This document shows, in pieces, positions 33,601-43,586 of a stretch of 64,000 nt of DNA. The notes beneath the pieces are model-generated. The model saw nothing but the letters and a program-made list of their open reading frames with translations, did not search any database and was not told the origin of the DNA. Origin of the DNA: Saccharospirillum alexandrii (GTDB taxonomy: Bacteria > Pseudomonadota > Gammaproteobacteria > Pseudomonadales > Natronospirillaceae); the NCBI RefSeq assembly GCF_004000275.1, contig NZ_RCIP01000005.1:273363-337362 (forward strand). Direction: 5' to 3'. Position numbers and translations under genes: made by a program. Every line of letters begins with the position of its first letter. Position 1 is the stretch's first letter.

Positions 33601-34431
33601 TTAGCCCTCGTTTCTGAACACGATGCCGGTGGTATCGCACTGCCAGCGTTCGCCGCTGTCCATGTTCATCAGGGTCAAATAGTTATCCCAAACGTAGCCG
33701 GTATCGAGGGCGATAATGTCGTCGTTACCGGTTTTACCCATCAGCGCGGCCCAGTGGCCGAACAATAAGGTGTGCTGGCGTTGGGCGGGCCACTCGAACC
33801 AGGGTTTCATGCCTTTGGGTGAGGTGTCTGCGCCTTCTTTGTTGTCGAATTCCAGTTCGCCGCCCGGGCCGCAGAAGCGCATTCTGGTGTAGGCGTTGGT
33901 GATGTAGCGCCAGCGTTCCAGACCGGTCAGATCGTCGCTCCAGACGTTGGGTTCATTGCCGTACATACCCTGAATGAAGGTGTTGAACTGGGTATCGTCG
34001 GCCAGCACGGCTTCCAGTTCACGGGCGCGGTCGATGGCTTGCTGGTCACTCCAGTTGGGTGGAATGCCAGCATGGGTCATCAGCAGCTTGCGCGTCGGGT
34101 CTTGCAGCAGCAGGGGTTTCTGGCGCAGCCAGCCAAGGAGTTTGCTGGCGTCCTCGGCGTTGAGAATCTCATCGAGATCCGGGTTGCTTTTGCGCGGTTT
34201 GTCGCTGTGAGCGAGTGCCAGCAGATGCAAGTCGTGGTTGCCGAGTACGGTTTGGGCCGCATCGCCAAGCCCTTTGACCAGGCGCAGGCAGCCGAGTGAG
34301 TCTTTACCCCGGTTGACCAGATCACCGGCGAGCCATAGCTGGTCGGCTGACGGGTCGAATCTAACAGCCTCGAGCAGCAGTTCGAGCGGTTCGCGGGAAC
34401 CTTGCAAGTCCCCAACGGCGTACAGCGTCAT
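33601..34431 (-). CDS. apaH: Symmetrical bis(5'-nucleosyl)-tetraphosphatase ApaH
   Basis: This 276-aa metallophosphatase has YAVGDLQGS (with Gln where most have His), LAGDLVNRG, LGNHDLHLLA, MTHAGIPPNW and FGHWAALMG. It splits Ap4A to two ADP; accumulated Ap4A or capped RNA links it to stress responses. The GDLQG variant is usual in this family. It overlaps rsmA by 4 bp (ATGA). It is last of the lptD-surA-pdxA-rsmA-apaH series; the apaG gene often found between rsmA and apaH is absent. Confidence 0.95.
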   Translation of the reverse strand: MTLYAVGDLQGSREPLELLLEAVRFDPSADQLWLAGDLVNRGKDSLGCLRLVKGLGDAAQTVLGNHDLHLLALAHSDKPRKSNPDLDEILNAEDASKLLGWLRQKPLLLQDPTRKLLMTHAGIPPNWSDQQAIDRARELEAVLADDTQFNTFIQGMYGNEPNVWSDDLTGLERWRYITNAYTRMRFCGPGGELEFDNKEGADTSPKGMKPWFEWPAQRQHTLLFGHWAALMGKTGNDDIIALDTGYVWDNYLTLMNMDSGERWQCDTTGIVFRNEG

Positions 34432-35219
34432 GAGCCCTCCGCGTCGCTCAGTGCATTGGCAATGTTAACAAACTGCTCGATGCCCAGGGTTTCAGCCCGC
34501 GCGCCCGGGTTAATGCCGATCGCTTCAAGCTGTTCATCGCTGATCAGGGTTTTCAGGTTGTTGCGCAGGGTTTTGCGGCGCTGGCCGAAAGCCGTACGCA
34601 CAACGATTTCGAATTTTTTCGGGTCTTTGGCCACAAACGGCAGCGTCTTGCGCGGGTTCAGGCGAACGATGGCCGATTCGACTTTGGGTGCCGGAGTAAA
34701 AGCGCCCGGCGGTACCGTGAACAGATACCGCGCTTCGCAGTGGTACTGCATCATGATGCCCAGGCGGCCATAGGCGTTGTCCCCGGGCGCGGCGCACAGC
34801 CGTTGCACCACTTCTTTTTGCAGCATGAAGTGCATGTCGTGGATTTTATCGGCGTAGTTGAGCAGATGAAACATCAGCGGTGTCGAGATGTTATAGGGCA
34901 GGTTGCCGACCAGACGCATCGGGCGTTCGTCCGTTACCAGGCTGCCAAAATCAAAACTGAGGGCGTCGGCTTCGTGAATGCGCAGGTTTTCAGCCCGAAA
35001 GAACCGGGTGCGCAGAATCGGGATCAGGTCGCGGTCGAGTTCCACCACATCCAGTTCGCCGCCGGTGGCGTCGAGCAGGGGTTCGGTTAGAGCGCCCTGA
35101 CCGGGGCCGATCTCGATGACGTGCTGGCCGGGTTTGGGGGCAATGCTTTTGACAATGCGATCAATGATGCCGGCGTCGTGCAGGAAGTTCTGTCCAAATC
35201 GTTTGCGCGCTTTATGCAT
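34428..35219 (-). CDS. rsmA: 16S rRNA dimethyladenosine transferase RsmA (KsgA)
   Basis: This 263-aa protein starts at [15 protein letters not shown] (ATG at 35219). The open frame extends to 35360 but those codons lie inside pdxA. SAM-binding motif [15 protein letters not shown], the NLPYNIS catalytic motif, and a C-terminal helical domain are all present. It methylates two adjacent adenosines in helix 45 of 16S rRNA during 30S assembly. It overlaps pdxA by 8 bp upstream and apaH by 4 bp downstream, so it is clearly within one operon. Confidence 0.97.
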   Translation of the reverse strand: MHKARKRFGQNFLHDAGIIDRIVKSIAPKPGQHVIEIGPGQGALTEPLLDATGGELDVVELDRDLIPILRTRFFRAENLRIHEADALSFDFGSLVTDERPMRLVGNLPYNISTPLMFHLLNYADKIHDMHFMLQKEVVQRLCAAPGDNAYGRLGIMMQYHCEARYLFTVPPGAFTPAPKVESAIVRLNPRKTLPFVAKDPKKFEIVVRTAFGQRRKTLRNNLKTLISDEQLEAIGINPGARAETLGIEQFVNIANALSDAEGS

Positions 35220-36207
35220 GCGAGTGCTGGCTCCGGTGGTTGGCCATGGTGAAGGCGGTGGAGAGGGCGACGGCAAGGGAGCCATCGCTGGCGCGGCCGG
35301 TGCCGGCCAGGTCGAGCGCGGTGCCATGGTCGACCGAGGTGCGAATAAACGGCAGGCCAAGGGTGATGTTGACGGCGGCGCCGAACCCCTTGTATTTCAA
35401 GACCGGCAGGCCCTGATCGTGGTACATGGCAAGCACGGCGTCGGCACGGTCGAGGTAGTGTGGCTGGAATAGCGTATCGGCCGGTAGCGGGCCTTCCAGG
35501 CTCCAGCCCAGCGTGCGCAATTCATCCAGTGCCGGTTCAATGATCTCGATTTCTTCCCGGCCCAGGTGGCCGCCTTCACCGGCATGAGGGTTAAGGCCGG
35601 CGACCAGAATATGCGGTGCCGGGCAGCCAAAATCCTGAATCAGGGCGGCGTGCAGGACGGCGGTGACGCGTTTGATTTTATCGGCAGTAATGGCCCCGGG
35701 CACGGCACTCAATGGCAGGTGAGTGGTCACCAGGGCAACGCGCAAGCCTTCGGTGGCCAGCATCATCACCACCTGCTCGACCCCGGCTTTGGTTTCCAGA
35801 TATTCGGTATGGCCGGTGAAGGGAATGCCAGCCTCGTTGATCACGCCCTTGTGCACCGGGCCGGTAACCAGAGCCGCCCGGTTAGCCAGGGCGAGGTCAA
35901 TGGCGACATCCAGGGTTTCAAGCACATAGGCCGCATTGGCCGGGTTGAGCACACCGGGTTCACACGGGGCCCGCAGCTGAACTGGCAGCACCGGAAGGGT
36001 GCCGGGCGCGTGGCTGGTTAGCTCAGCGGGCGAGTGAACTTCCTGCAGGGTAATGTCGAGCCCCAGCAGGGTGGCGCGTGATGCCAGCATCCCGGGGTCG
36101 GCAATGGCAAACCAGGGGCCGTCGTGACGGTTCAGGGCCTGCTTCAGCACCAGATCGGGGCCGATGCCGGCTGGTTCACCGGGTGTAATGGCCAGGGGCA
36201 GTGTCAA
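35212..36207 (-). CDS. pdxA: 4-hydroxythreonine-4-phosphate dehydrogenase PdxA
   Basis: This 331-aa protein has a TTG start at 36207, 8 bases after GAGG and overlapping the surA stop (TTGA). Conserved PdxA segments are [43 protein letters not shown] and [15 protein letters not shown]. The three metal-ligand His residues fall in these stretches (GHTEYL, NPHAGE, YHDQG). It performs the NAD-dependent oxidation step in de novo pyridoxal phosphate synthesis. Cotranscribed with surA and rsmA. Confidence 0.96.
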   Translation of the reverse strand: MTLPLAITPGEPAGIGPDLVLKQALNRHDGPWFAIADPGMLASRATLLGLDITLQEVHSPAELTSHAPGTLPVLPVQLRAPCEPGVLNPANAAYVLETLDVAIDLALANRAALVTGPVHKGVINEAGIPFTGHTEYLETKAGVEQVVMMLATEGLRVALVTTHLPLSAVPGAITADKIKRVTAVLHAALIQDFGCPAPHILVAGLNPHAGEGGHLGREEIEIIEPALDELRTLGWSLEGPLPADTLFQPHYLDRADAVLAMYHDQGLPVLKYKGFGAAVNITLGLPFIRTSVDHGTALDLAGTGRASDGSLAVALSTAFTMANHRSQHSHA

Positions 36208-37427
36208 AGCCGAACCTCGACAAAACTCTGGGCTCTCAGCTCTACCAGCCAGCGCTCCAGGGCTTCCTGGTACTTGCGTTCGGACAGGGTTTCACGAACT
36301 TGCTGGCGCAGGACATCGAGGCCAATGTCCTGGGTGCGCTGGTCCTCAACCCGCAGAATGTGAAAGCCGAATTCGGATTGAAACACCGGGCTGACTTCGC
36401 CGGTCGGCATCGAGCGTACTTGGCTGGCAAAGGCGCGTACAAAATCTTCGGCCTGGCGCCAGCCGAGGTCACCGCCGTCGCCCTTGCTGCCCAGGTCGTC
36501 GGTGAACTGGTTGGCCAGACTGGCCATGTCTTCTCCATCTTGAATGCGTTCGCGCAAATCGGTCAGCAGGGTTTGAGCCTGCTCTTCGTTCAGCACCACG
36601 TTGGGCCGAATCAGAATATGACGAACCCGGTACTGTTCTACCTGAACGGCGCGACGTTCGTTTTTACTGATCAGTTGCGCCAGGTGCAGGGCATCGTCGC
36701 GTTCAACCAGTACCGCTTCATTCAGCTCCATGACCGGAACCACGGTGCGAAACACGCTGGGCAGTTCATCGACCTTGCGCAGCCCCAGGTTGCGGGCTTC
36801 CGGGTCGTCGTTCAGGCGCTGGCCCTGGTTCAGTTCGTCGCGCAGTGTGCGGGCGGCGTCAGCTTCGTCGGGGCTGAAACGACGATAAGCCAGTTCAAAC
36901 TGGGCTTCGGCCATCGATTGGCCCGCCAGTGTATTCAGGTAACGCTCGACCTCACCTTCAGTGACCCGAACGGTACGGCCAACATACTGGCGGCGAACCT
37001 CACCAATAGTCAGTTCCTGTCGTACCTGTTCGCGCACAGCCGGGAAGTCCTGACCGTTGCGTTGCAGGGCGGCAATGAATTGTTCCAATGACATGTTGCG
37101 CTGCCGGGCCAGTCGGTTAACGGCTTCGTTCACCTGTGAATCGGTAATGCGCAGGTTGATGGAATCAGCCAGTTGCAGTTGCAGCCGTTCGAGTATCAGG
37201 GCGTCGAGTATTTGCCGGCGCAGTTCATTCTGCGGGGGGAGCACGCCGGGGTTGCTGGCGTACTGGTCCCGCACCGATTGGGTACGCTGCACCAGTTCAT
37301 TGGCGGTCACCACGTCTTCGTTGGCCACGGCAATAATGCGGTCGAGCAGCTCTTCCGAGTGCGCGGGCAGACTTAACCCGGCGATGACCAGGGCGCAGGC
37401 ACCCAGGCGGTTAAACAGGTGAAACAC
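36204..37427 (-). CDS. surA: Periplasmic chaperone and peptidyl-prolyl isomerase SurA
   Basis: This 407-aa protein starts at GTG 37427 behind GGGAG; a signal peptide ends near LPAHS. The SurA N-terminal chaperone domain ([19 protein letters not shown]..) is followed by two parvulin-like regions: a diverged one at about 160-270 and a canonical one at about 275-380 ([27 protein letters not shown]). It escorts outer-membrane barrels such as LptD to the BAM complex. It starts 71 bp after lptD, the standard gene order. Confidence 0.95.
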   Translation of the reverse strand: MFHLFNRLGACALVIAGLSLPAHSEELLDRIIAVANEDVVTANELVQRTQSVRDQYASNPGVLPPQNELRRQILDALILERLQLQLADSINLRITDSQVNEAVNRLARQRNMSLEQFIAALQRNGQDFPAVREQVRQELTIGEVRRQYVGRTVRVTEGEVERYLNTLAGQSMAEAQFELAYRRFSPDEADAARTLRDELNQGQRLNDDPEARNLGLRKVDELPSVFRTVVPVMELNEAVLVERDDALHLAQLISKNERRAVQVEQYRVRHILIRPNVVLNEEQAQTLLTDLRERIQDGEDMASLANQFTDDLGSKGDGGDLGWRQAEDFVRAFASQVRSMPTGEVSPVFQSEFGFHILRVEDQRTQDIGLDVLRQQVRETLSERKYQEALERWLVELRAQSFVEVRL

Positions 37428-37498
37428 GGCAAAAACTCCCAGTAACTAAATAGTGTGGCAACGTCGCCCGCCAGCGTCAGCGAGCGTCGATGGTTCGG

Positions 37499-40099
37499 TC
37501 ATCGGTAATTGTACAGGCGGCCCCGGTAACCGGGCACTTTTTCATCCAGTAAACTTTCAACATTACCGGTGCTGCCGCCCAGGCCTTTGAGTGTGACTTC
37601 AAATTTAACACCCTGTTCAGCCCGGCTGGCAAACAGACCGGTGCCGATGGTGTCTTCGTCTTCATCCGGCACGCTGTTGTAGCCGACCAGGCGCAGGTTC
37701 CAGCAGCAACTGTCGTAGTCGATGCCGTACACCAGATCGGTGTAGGCGTAGTCGTCGGTCACGTTCCCGTCTTCATCCAGCGGACGAGACCAGTTAGCGT
37801 ACCCAATGAGGGCCAGGTTTTCACGCACTGTCCAGTAACCGGAGGCGCCAAAACTCTGGTAGCCCGCCGGAGATTCGTCCGGGTCGGGCCGGTCGCCACT
37901 GACGGCCAGGCGAATGAAACGCCGGTCGCTGGGCAGAAAGGTCACATCGAGGCTGTAGGCTTGCAGGTCCAGGCTCTGGTGTTCGAACTGGGCGCTGGCA
38001 TTGAGGTTCACCTGTCGGGTTGGCGCCCAGCGGGCATCCAGGTAGTTGGGGCTGTATTCCGGGCTGAAATCCGGGTTTTCGTCGGCGGTCGTCCTCTCGC
38101 CCACTCGCTCCTGACTCAGCTTGATGCCTTTGCTGACCCCCAGAAACGCCAGTTCCCGGCCGCTTTGTTTGTCGCGCAGACGTGTGTCGAGGGCGGCGCT
38201 CAGGCGGTTCATGTCGCCGATGCGGTCGAGTCCTGAGAACCGGGATTTGGTGAACAGCGCGAAATCGTTGTCGACCGGGCTGGTGTTCAGATCGGGCAAG
38301 GCTTCCTGATCGACAAAGGGGGTATAGGTGTAGTGCAACCGCGGTTCAATGGAGTGCACCCAGACGTTGCTGCCGGCGGCGTAGGGGCGTTCGGCTATTA
38401 AGCGGCTATCGACGGTTGCGCGCCAGTTAACGGCATTGGGGGTGGCGCTGAAGTCTTCCGGTTTGAAGTTGAAATCCGGGTCTACCGGGTTCGATTGCTG
38501 GTAGGACAGGGCCAGGCCTTCAATTTCTGGACGCAGGTAACCCCACTCAACATCCAGCGGGTAACTGAGACGGGTGTTCAGGTAAAACCGCTGAGAATCG
38601 GTGGCCAGGTCGAGCTGGGAGGCGCTCAGACTGTCTAGCCGGTCGGTATCGAGCTGGCGGCTGAACAGGCTGTAGGTGCCGGTTGCGCCCAGGTTCAGAT
38701 TGCCCGGCAAGCTCAGGCTGTTGTAGCGCAAGCTCAGTTCCGGCAGGCGTTTTAGATCGTGACTTGCCGCGGTAACGTCGTCGTCTTTGGGTTCCTGCCA
38801 TTCGGCAAGCAAGCTTGGGGTGACGTTGCCGAAGCGAGTGCTGGCGGTCACTTTGGCCGTCTGGAAATTTTCCGGGCTGTCCTGAACCGGGGTGGTGAAC
38901 GCCGAGCCGAACCTCAGGGTGCCGGTGCGGATTCGATGACGCAGGTTCAGGTTCAGTGTCTGGTCTTCAACGATGTCGCCGCCGTCGTTGAAGTTCTGGT
39001 CGTAGCGTATGTCGCTGACCCAACGGGTTGAGAGATCGTAACCGGTGGCGTCTCCCAGCTGGCCGGACTGGCTGTGGCCGAACGCCCAGCGACGCGGTGC
39101 TTCCGTATCGGCATCCAGGGTGTCGTTGGGTCGCGACACTTGCACGTCGAGATCGGACACGCCGTTGTGGTCTTCCGTCAGGAACCGGAATTCGTTGCGC
39201 GCGAGCAGACCCAGGTCCGAGTAATAGTGCAGCGTGAAGGTGTCGTCGTAGTTTGGTGCCAGGTTCAGGTAATAGGGTACGGAGAGTTCATTGAAGCCGG
39301 GGTTTTCAGTTGCCAGGCCGTAGGTGCCGGCCAGAAAACCACTGCGTCGCCGGTCGTCGATCGGAAAGGAGACATAAGGCACATAGAGCACCGGGACCGA
39401 TTTGATTTGGAAGCGGGCATGCCAGGCTTTGGCGATGCCGGTATCCCGGTTCACTTCGAAGCGGGCAGCGCGAATCTGCCAGCCCGGGTCCTGAGGCATA
39501 CAGCGGGTAAAGGCGACGCTCTGGCCGGTCAGCAAGCTCTCGCCCTGACGCGACATGCGGTTGGCCTGGCCGTGCAAATCCTGATCGTGCAGGGCAAAAT
39601 AGGCGTCGTTGATATCGGAACTGCGCTGGTCCAGATCGAGCTGGGCGGTGTTGCCGCCCACCATGGCGCCCAGGGTGCGCAATTGCACATTGCCCATCAA
39701 CTCACCGGTGCCGGTGCTGCGCTGGTAGGTAATTTCATCGGCCTGAAACTGAAAACTGTTCTGGCGCGCGTTGACGTTGCCAACCAGGTGGGCTTCGTCG
39801 GGCGTGAGCAGGCGGCTTTCATCGAACCGAAAAAACAGCGGGCTTTGTTCGTCGGGCAAGTTGGGGTCGACATTGGGGTCTGAGCGCAACGGGTCGACAA
39901 AACCACCGGGGCAATAGGGTGCAATGCCTGCGCGTTCACGTGCTGGCAACTGATCGTAGGTTCGCCAGTCGGTCAGGATGCTCTGATTGTCAGAGCTCGC
40001 GGTACTTTCGGCCCAGGCGTCGTTACCTGAACCGGTTGCTGTCAGTCCCAGGGCGAGCGTCGCCCAAAGGGCGCTGTGAAGTCGGTTTGGTAGCGGCAT
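37499..40099 (-). CDS. lptD: LPS-assembly outer-membrane protein LptD
   Basis: This 866-aa protein starts at MPLPNRLHS (40099) with a signal peptide (SALWATLALGLTATGSGNDAWA). The frame stays open to 40162 but has no signal before this point. An N-terminal OstA/jellyroll domain carries NVNARQNSFQFQADEITYQRSTGTGELMGNV; the large LptD barrel follows (WHARFQIKSVPVLYVPYVSFPIDDRRRSGFL). Cysteines needed for the family's disulfides are present near 60, 195 and the CCW pair near the C-terminus. It inserts lipopolysaccharide into the outer leaflet with LptE. Divergent from djlA. Confidence 0.95.
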   Translation of the reverse strand: MPLPNRLHSALWATLALGLTATGSGNDAWAESTASSDNQSILTDWRTYDQLPARERAGIAPYCPGGFVDPLRSDPNVDPNLPDEQSPLFFRFDESRLLTPDEAHLVGNVNARQNSFQFQADEITYQRSTGTGELMGNVQLRTLGAMVGGNTAQLDLDQRSSDINDAYFALHDQDLHGQANRMSRQGESLLTGQSVAFTRCMPQDPGWQIRAARFEVNRDTGIAKAWHARFQIKSVPVLYVPYVSFPIDDRRRSGFLAGTYGLATENPGFNELSVPYYLNLAPNYDDTFTLHYYSDLGLLARNEFRFLTEDHNGVSDLDVQVSRPNDTLDADTEAPRRWAFGHSQSGQLGDATGYDLSTRWVSDIRYDQNFNDGGDIVEDQTLNLNLRHRIRTGTLRFGSAFTTPVQDSPENFQTAKVTASTRFGNVTPSLLAEWQEPKDDDVTAASHDLKRLPELSLRYNSLSLPGNLNLGATGTYSLFSRQLDTDRLDSLSASQLDLATDSQRFYLNTRLSYPLDVEWGYLRPEIEGLALSYQQSNPVDPDFNFKPEDFSATPNAVNWRATVDSRLIAERPYAAGSNVWVHSIEPRLHYTYTPFVDQEALPDLNTSPVDNDFALFTKSRFSGLDRIGDMNRLSAALDTRLRDKQSGRELAFLGVSKGIKLSQERVGERTTADENPDFSPEYSPNYLDARWAPTRQVNLNASAQFEHQSLDLQAYSLDVTFLPSDRRFIRLAVSGDRPDPDESPAGYQSFGASGYWTVRENLALIGYANWSRPLDEDGNVTDDYAYTDLVYGIDYDSCCWNLRLVGYNSVPDEDEDTIGTGLFASRAEQGVKFEVTLKGLGGSTGNVESLLDEKVPGYRGRLYNYR

Positions 40100-40314
40100 A
40101 CGCCCATGAACAGTGGTCAGAGTCAGATGCGGGCATAATACCGGAAAGGGGCTGGGGGGCATACCGTGGCGGTGTGCAAACGGCCCGGATCGGGTTAAGC
40201 TGGAACGCGTGAGCCGGGCGCAGTATCGCTGGTATTGGCGTTAGGCTGGCTTTTGGTCAGACGCAGGCGAACGCGGATTTTCACGGGCTTTACGCGCAAC
40301 AGAGGAACAGCAGG

Positions 40315-41112
40315 GTGCAGTGGTACGGAAAAATCATCGGCGGTGCCATCGGTTTTTACACCGGTGGGCCGATTGGGCTGGCCCTGGGGCTGTTACTGGG
40401 TAATGCGTTCGATCGTGCACGCAGCCAGCCGGGTAACCCTTTTCATGGTGACGACCGGCGCGGTGTGATGCAAACCGTGTTCTTTCAGGCAACCTTCCGG
40501 GTCATGGGCAAGCTGGCCAAGGCCGATGGTCGGGTCAGTGAGCGTGAGATAGAACTGGCCCGGATGGTGATGGACCGGATGGGCCTCGACGCCACGCAAC
40601 GCATGGAAGCCATGCGGCTGTTTAATGAAGGCAAGTCACCCGAATACGACATCATGCCGGTGCTGGAAGAGTTGCGTGAAGTGATTGGCCGGCGCCAGAC
40701 GCTGAGCCAGATATTCCTGGAAATTCAATTGCAGACAGCCTATGCCGACGGCAACCTCAGTGCCAGTGAGCAGCGGGTTATTCAGTTAATCTGTAAGGCG
40801 CTGGGTTTCAACAAGTGGCAGTTCGAGCTGATCAACCAGCGTATTCGGGCTCAGGCACAGTTTCATCAGTCGAGTCAGTCACCCAGGCAGAGTGGGCCAA
40901 GCATAGAGCAGGCCTACAAAGTGCTGGGGGTTGAATCCGACTCATCCGATGCAGAGCTTAAAAAAGCCTACCGCAGGCTGATGAGCCAAAACCATCCGGA
41001 CAAGCTGGTGGCCCGCGGTCTGCCCGAGGAAATGACCGGTGTCGCTAAGGAAAAAACCCAGGAAATTCAGCAGGCCTACGAGATGATCAAGCAGGCTCGA
41101 AAGGCGGCTTAG
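40315..41112 (+). CDS. djlA: Co-chaperone DjlA, membrane-anchored DnaJ-like
   Basis: This 265-aa protein has a GTG start at 40315. An N-terminal membrane segment (IIGGAIGFYTGGPIGLALGLLLG) is followed by a TerB-like helical domain (MGKLAKADGRVSEREIELARMVMDRM..) and a C-terminal J domain with the HPD motif (SQNHPDKLVARG). It stimulates DnaK ATPase and in E. coli influences capsule signalling. Divergence from lptD is the common gammaproteobacterial arrangement. Confidence 0.93.
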   Translation: MQWYGKIIGGAIGFYTGGPIGLALGLLLGNAFDRARSQPGNPFHGDDRRGVMQTVFFQATFRVMGKLAKADGRVSEREIELARMVMDRMGLDATQRMEAMRLFNEGKSPEYDIMPVLEELREVIGRRQTLSQIFLEIQLQTAYADGNLSASEQRVIQLICKALGFNKWQFELINQRIRAQAQFHQSSQSPRQSGPSIEQAYKVLGVESDSSDAELKKAYRRLMSQNHPDKLVARGLPEEMTGVAKEKTQEIQQAYEMIKQARKAA

Positions 41113-41194
41113 TCTGGCGTCATGAGTCTGCACAAAGGCCATGCTGCAGCCATTCTTAATTCTATTTTGACCTATCAGTGAGTTTATTGTTCCT

Positions 41195-42559
41195 ATGCCT
41201 ATTTTGACTGATCGATTGCAAGCCGGTACGACCGGCGTGCCCCTCACCGTACTTGAAAGCCGTGAATTCGAAACTTGGGCGCAGAGCCGGCCGGAAGCGC
41301 AGCTTGCCTGGCTGCGTGCCAGTGGTTACACCGGCAAAGGCCTGGCGCTAGTGCCGGGTGAGGGCGGGTCGCTGGCTGAGGTTCTGCTTGGCGTGGCGTC
41401 ACTCGATGACCCCTGGATTCTGGGCGATCTGGCCAAGCGCTTGCCGGAAGGCGATTACCAACTGACAGGCTCTGATGAGTTTCTCGACCGGGCCGGTCTC
41501 GGCTGGTTGCTGGGGACGTACCGGTTCGATCGTTACAAGAGCATCGATCTGGTAAAAGCCCGGTTGCTGATTGATGATGAACCGCGAGTAGCGCGCCTGC
41601 AGCAGTTGGCGCAGGGGGTGGCGCTGGTGCGTGACCTGGTGAACACACCACCGAACGATATGATGCCCGAGCATTTGTCGGAAGCGGCGCAAGTGCTGGC
41701 CGCGCAGTTCGGCGCGCGGTTTACCGAGCTGGTGGGTGAGCAGTTACTGACTGAGAATTACCCGACCATTCATGCCGTCGGTCGAGCCTCCGTTCATGAA
41801 CCCCGGTTACTCGACCTACGCTGGGGCGATGCCGGGCACCCCAAGGTCACTCTGGTAGGTAAAGGGGTGTGTTTCGACAGCGGCGGTCTGGATATCAAAC
41901 CAGCGGCGGGCATGCGCTACATGAAAAAAGACATGGGCGGCGCGGCCCATGTGCTTGGACTGGCGCATATGATCATGGCGCTCCAGTTGCCGGTGAATCT
42001 TCGGGTGTTGATTCCCGCCGTGGAGAACGCGGTGTCCGGAAATGCCTTCCGGCCGGGCGATGTGCTGAAAACCCGCAAAGGGCTTACGGTTGAGATTGAT
42101 AACACCGATGCCGAAGGTCGTCTGGTGTTGTGCGATGCCCTGGCAGAAGCTGATACCGAAACCCCGGATATGATCATCGATTTCGCGACGCTGACGGGCG
42201 CGGCGCGGGTGGCCCTGGGCACCGAACTGCCCGGCTACTTTACCGATGCCGATGCTCTGGCGCGGGACCTGAATGCAGCGGGCAAGAAAGTCAGCGACCC
42301 GGTCTGGCAGTTGCCGTTGCACACTCCCTACGACGACTTCCTGAAAAGCGAGGTGGCCGACCTGGTCAATTGCGCGCCGTCGCCATTTGGGGGCGCGATT
42401 ACCGCAGGCTTGTACCTGAAGCGGTTTGTCGAACAAACGCCCTGGGTGCATTTCGACATCATGGCCTGGAACCAGCGCGCGTTGCCGGGTCGCCCGGTTG
42501 GAGGCGAAGCCTTTGGCGTGCGGGCCGTGTTTGAGATGCTGGAGCAGCGCTATCGATAA
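41195..42559 (+). CDS. M17 leucyl aminopeptidase family protein
   Basis: This 454-aa protein has the M17 catalytic half complete: LVGKGVCFDSGGLDIKP (Lys and Asp metal ligands), the signature NTDAEGRLVLCDAL, then ATLTGAARVALGTELPG. The N-terminal half is shorter and diverged compared with PepA (about 500 aa), resembling PepB-like or proteobacterial M17 paralogues. It removes N-terminal residues from peptides in the cytoplasm using two divalent metals. It is convergent with metR. Confidence 0.9.
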   Translation: MPILTDRLQAGTTGVPLTVLESREFETWAQSRPEAQLAWLRASGYTGKGLALVPGEGGSLAEVLLGVASLDDPWILGDLAKRLPEGDYQLTGSDEFLDRAGLGWLLGTYRFDRYKSIDLVKARLLIDDEPRVARLQQLAQGVALVRDLVNTPPNDMMPEHLSEAAQVLAAQFGARFTELVGEQLLTENYPTIHAVGRASVHEPRLLDLRWGDAGHPKVTLVGKGVCFDSGGLDIKPAAGMRYMKKDMGGAAHVLGLAHMIMALQLPVNLRVLIPAVENAVSGNAFRPGDVLKTRKGLTVEIDNTDAEGRLVLCDALAEADTETPDMIIDFATLTGAARVALGTELPGYFTDADALARDLNAAGKKVSDPVWQLPLHTPYDDFLKSEVADLVNCAPSPFGGAITAGLYLKRFVEQTPWVHFDIMAWNQRALPGRPVGGEAFGVRAVFEMLEQRYR

Positions 42560-42567
42560 CGTCCGGG

Positions 42568-43482
42568 TTAGTCGGTCTTTTTAAACGACCCCGGCCCAAA
42601 TTGCCCGGCCAGGTCAACAAAGCTGTTCAGATAGGGGCTGTCGCCCTCGGCGCTGCGGATGGCGGCGTAGAGGGTGCCGTGCAGGCCCTGCTCCCCCAGC
42701 GGCCTTGAGGTCAGTGAGGTCGTCGGTTGCTGCGAATAGTGCAGCACCCAGTCGGGCAGGGCTGAGAGGCCCCTGCCACTGGCCACCAGCAGCAGAATCA
42801 CCGCCGTCAGTTCAGACTGGCGAATCGATTTGGGTTCAATGCCCGCCGGGCTCAGGAAGTGTTTGAACAGGTCGAGCCGGTCGCGGGAAACCGGGTAGGT
42901 AATCAGTTGCTCGGTTCTCAGGTCTTCCGGGGCAATCCAGGTTTTTTGAGCCAGAGGGTGGTCTTCGGCCATGACCAGACGGCCTTCGTAGTTAAACAGG
43001 GGCCGGAATTCCAGGTCGCTGGCTTCTACCGGGTCCGATGAGATCACCAGGTCCAGCTCGCCCTCACGCAAAGCCGTAATTGAGTCGAAACTCAGGCCGA
43101 GACGAATGTCGATATCGACCAGTGGCCAGGCTTTCTTGAACCGTTCCAGCACCGGCATCAGCCAGTCGTAACAGGCGTGGCACTCGATGGCGATGAACAG
43201 TCTTCCTGCCTCACCACTGGCCAGCCGGCTCAGTTCCTCCTCCACATCCGCCATGCGTGGCAACACCTGATCCGCCAGTTGCACCAGCTTGTAACCTGCC
43301 GGGGTTAACCGAATGGGCCGGGTATGGCGCATGAACAGTGAGACATCGAAATGATGCTCCAGACTTTTTAACTGGTGCGAAAGGGCCGACTGGGTAATGT
43401 GCAGTTGCTCGGCAGCCCGGGCGAGGTTGCCGCAACTGGCGATGGTCTTCAGGCTATGCAGATGGCGCCGCTCAAGAAACAT
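42568..43482 (-). CDS. metR: LysR-type regulator MetR
   Basis: This 304-aa protein starts at MFLERRHLHSLKTI (43482), preferred over 43545 because AGGA lies upstream and the HTH then begins at residue about 3, the family norm. The HTH reads NLARAAEQLHITQSALSHQLKSLE; the effector domain includes IECHACYDWLMPVLE, as in E. coli MetR. Homocysteine is the known co-activator. It is divergent from metE with 104 bp between starts, the classic metR-metE layout. I looked for TGAA-N5-TTCA boxes there and found only half matches. Confidence 0.93.
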   Translation of the reverse strand: MFLERRHLHSLKTIASCGNLARAAEQLHITQSALSHQLKSLEHHFDVSLFMRHTRPIRLTPAGYKLVQLADQVLPRMADVEEELSRLASGEAGRLFIAIECHACYDWLMPVLERFKKAWPLVDIDIRLGLSFDSITALREGELDLVISSDPVEASDLEFRPLFNYEGRLVMAEDHPLAQKTWIAPEDLRTEQLITYPVSRDRLDLFKHFLSPAGIEPKSIRQSELTAVILLLVASGRGLSALPDWVLHYSQQPTTSLTSRPLGEQGLHGTLYAAIRSAEGDSPYLNSFVDLAGQFGPGSFKKTD

Positions 43483-43586
43483 ATGAATCCTATTTGATAA
43501 ATTCGTGAAAACTATGAGATAGACTTGAAATTGCGACATGGTCACACTCTGCCCTCATTGAATCAACCGTCAATTAGGGATTTGTC

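Noticed and set aside
43483-43586. MetR boxes (TGAA-N5-TTCA) between metR and metE
   Set aside because: Only half-site matches were found, although regulation by MetR is likely from gene order.
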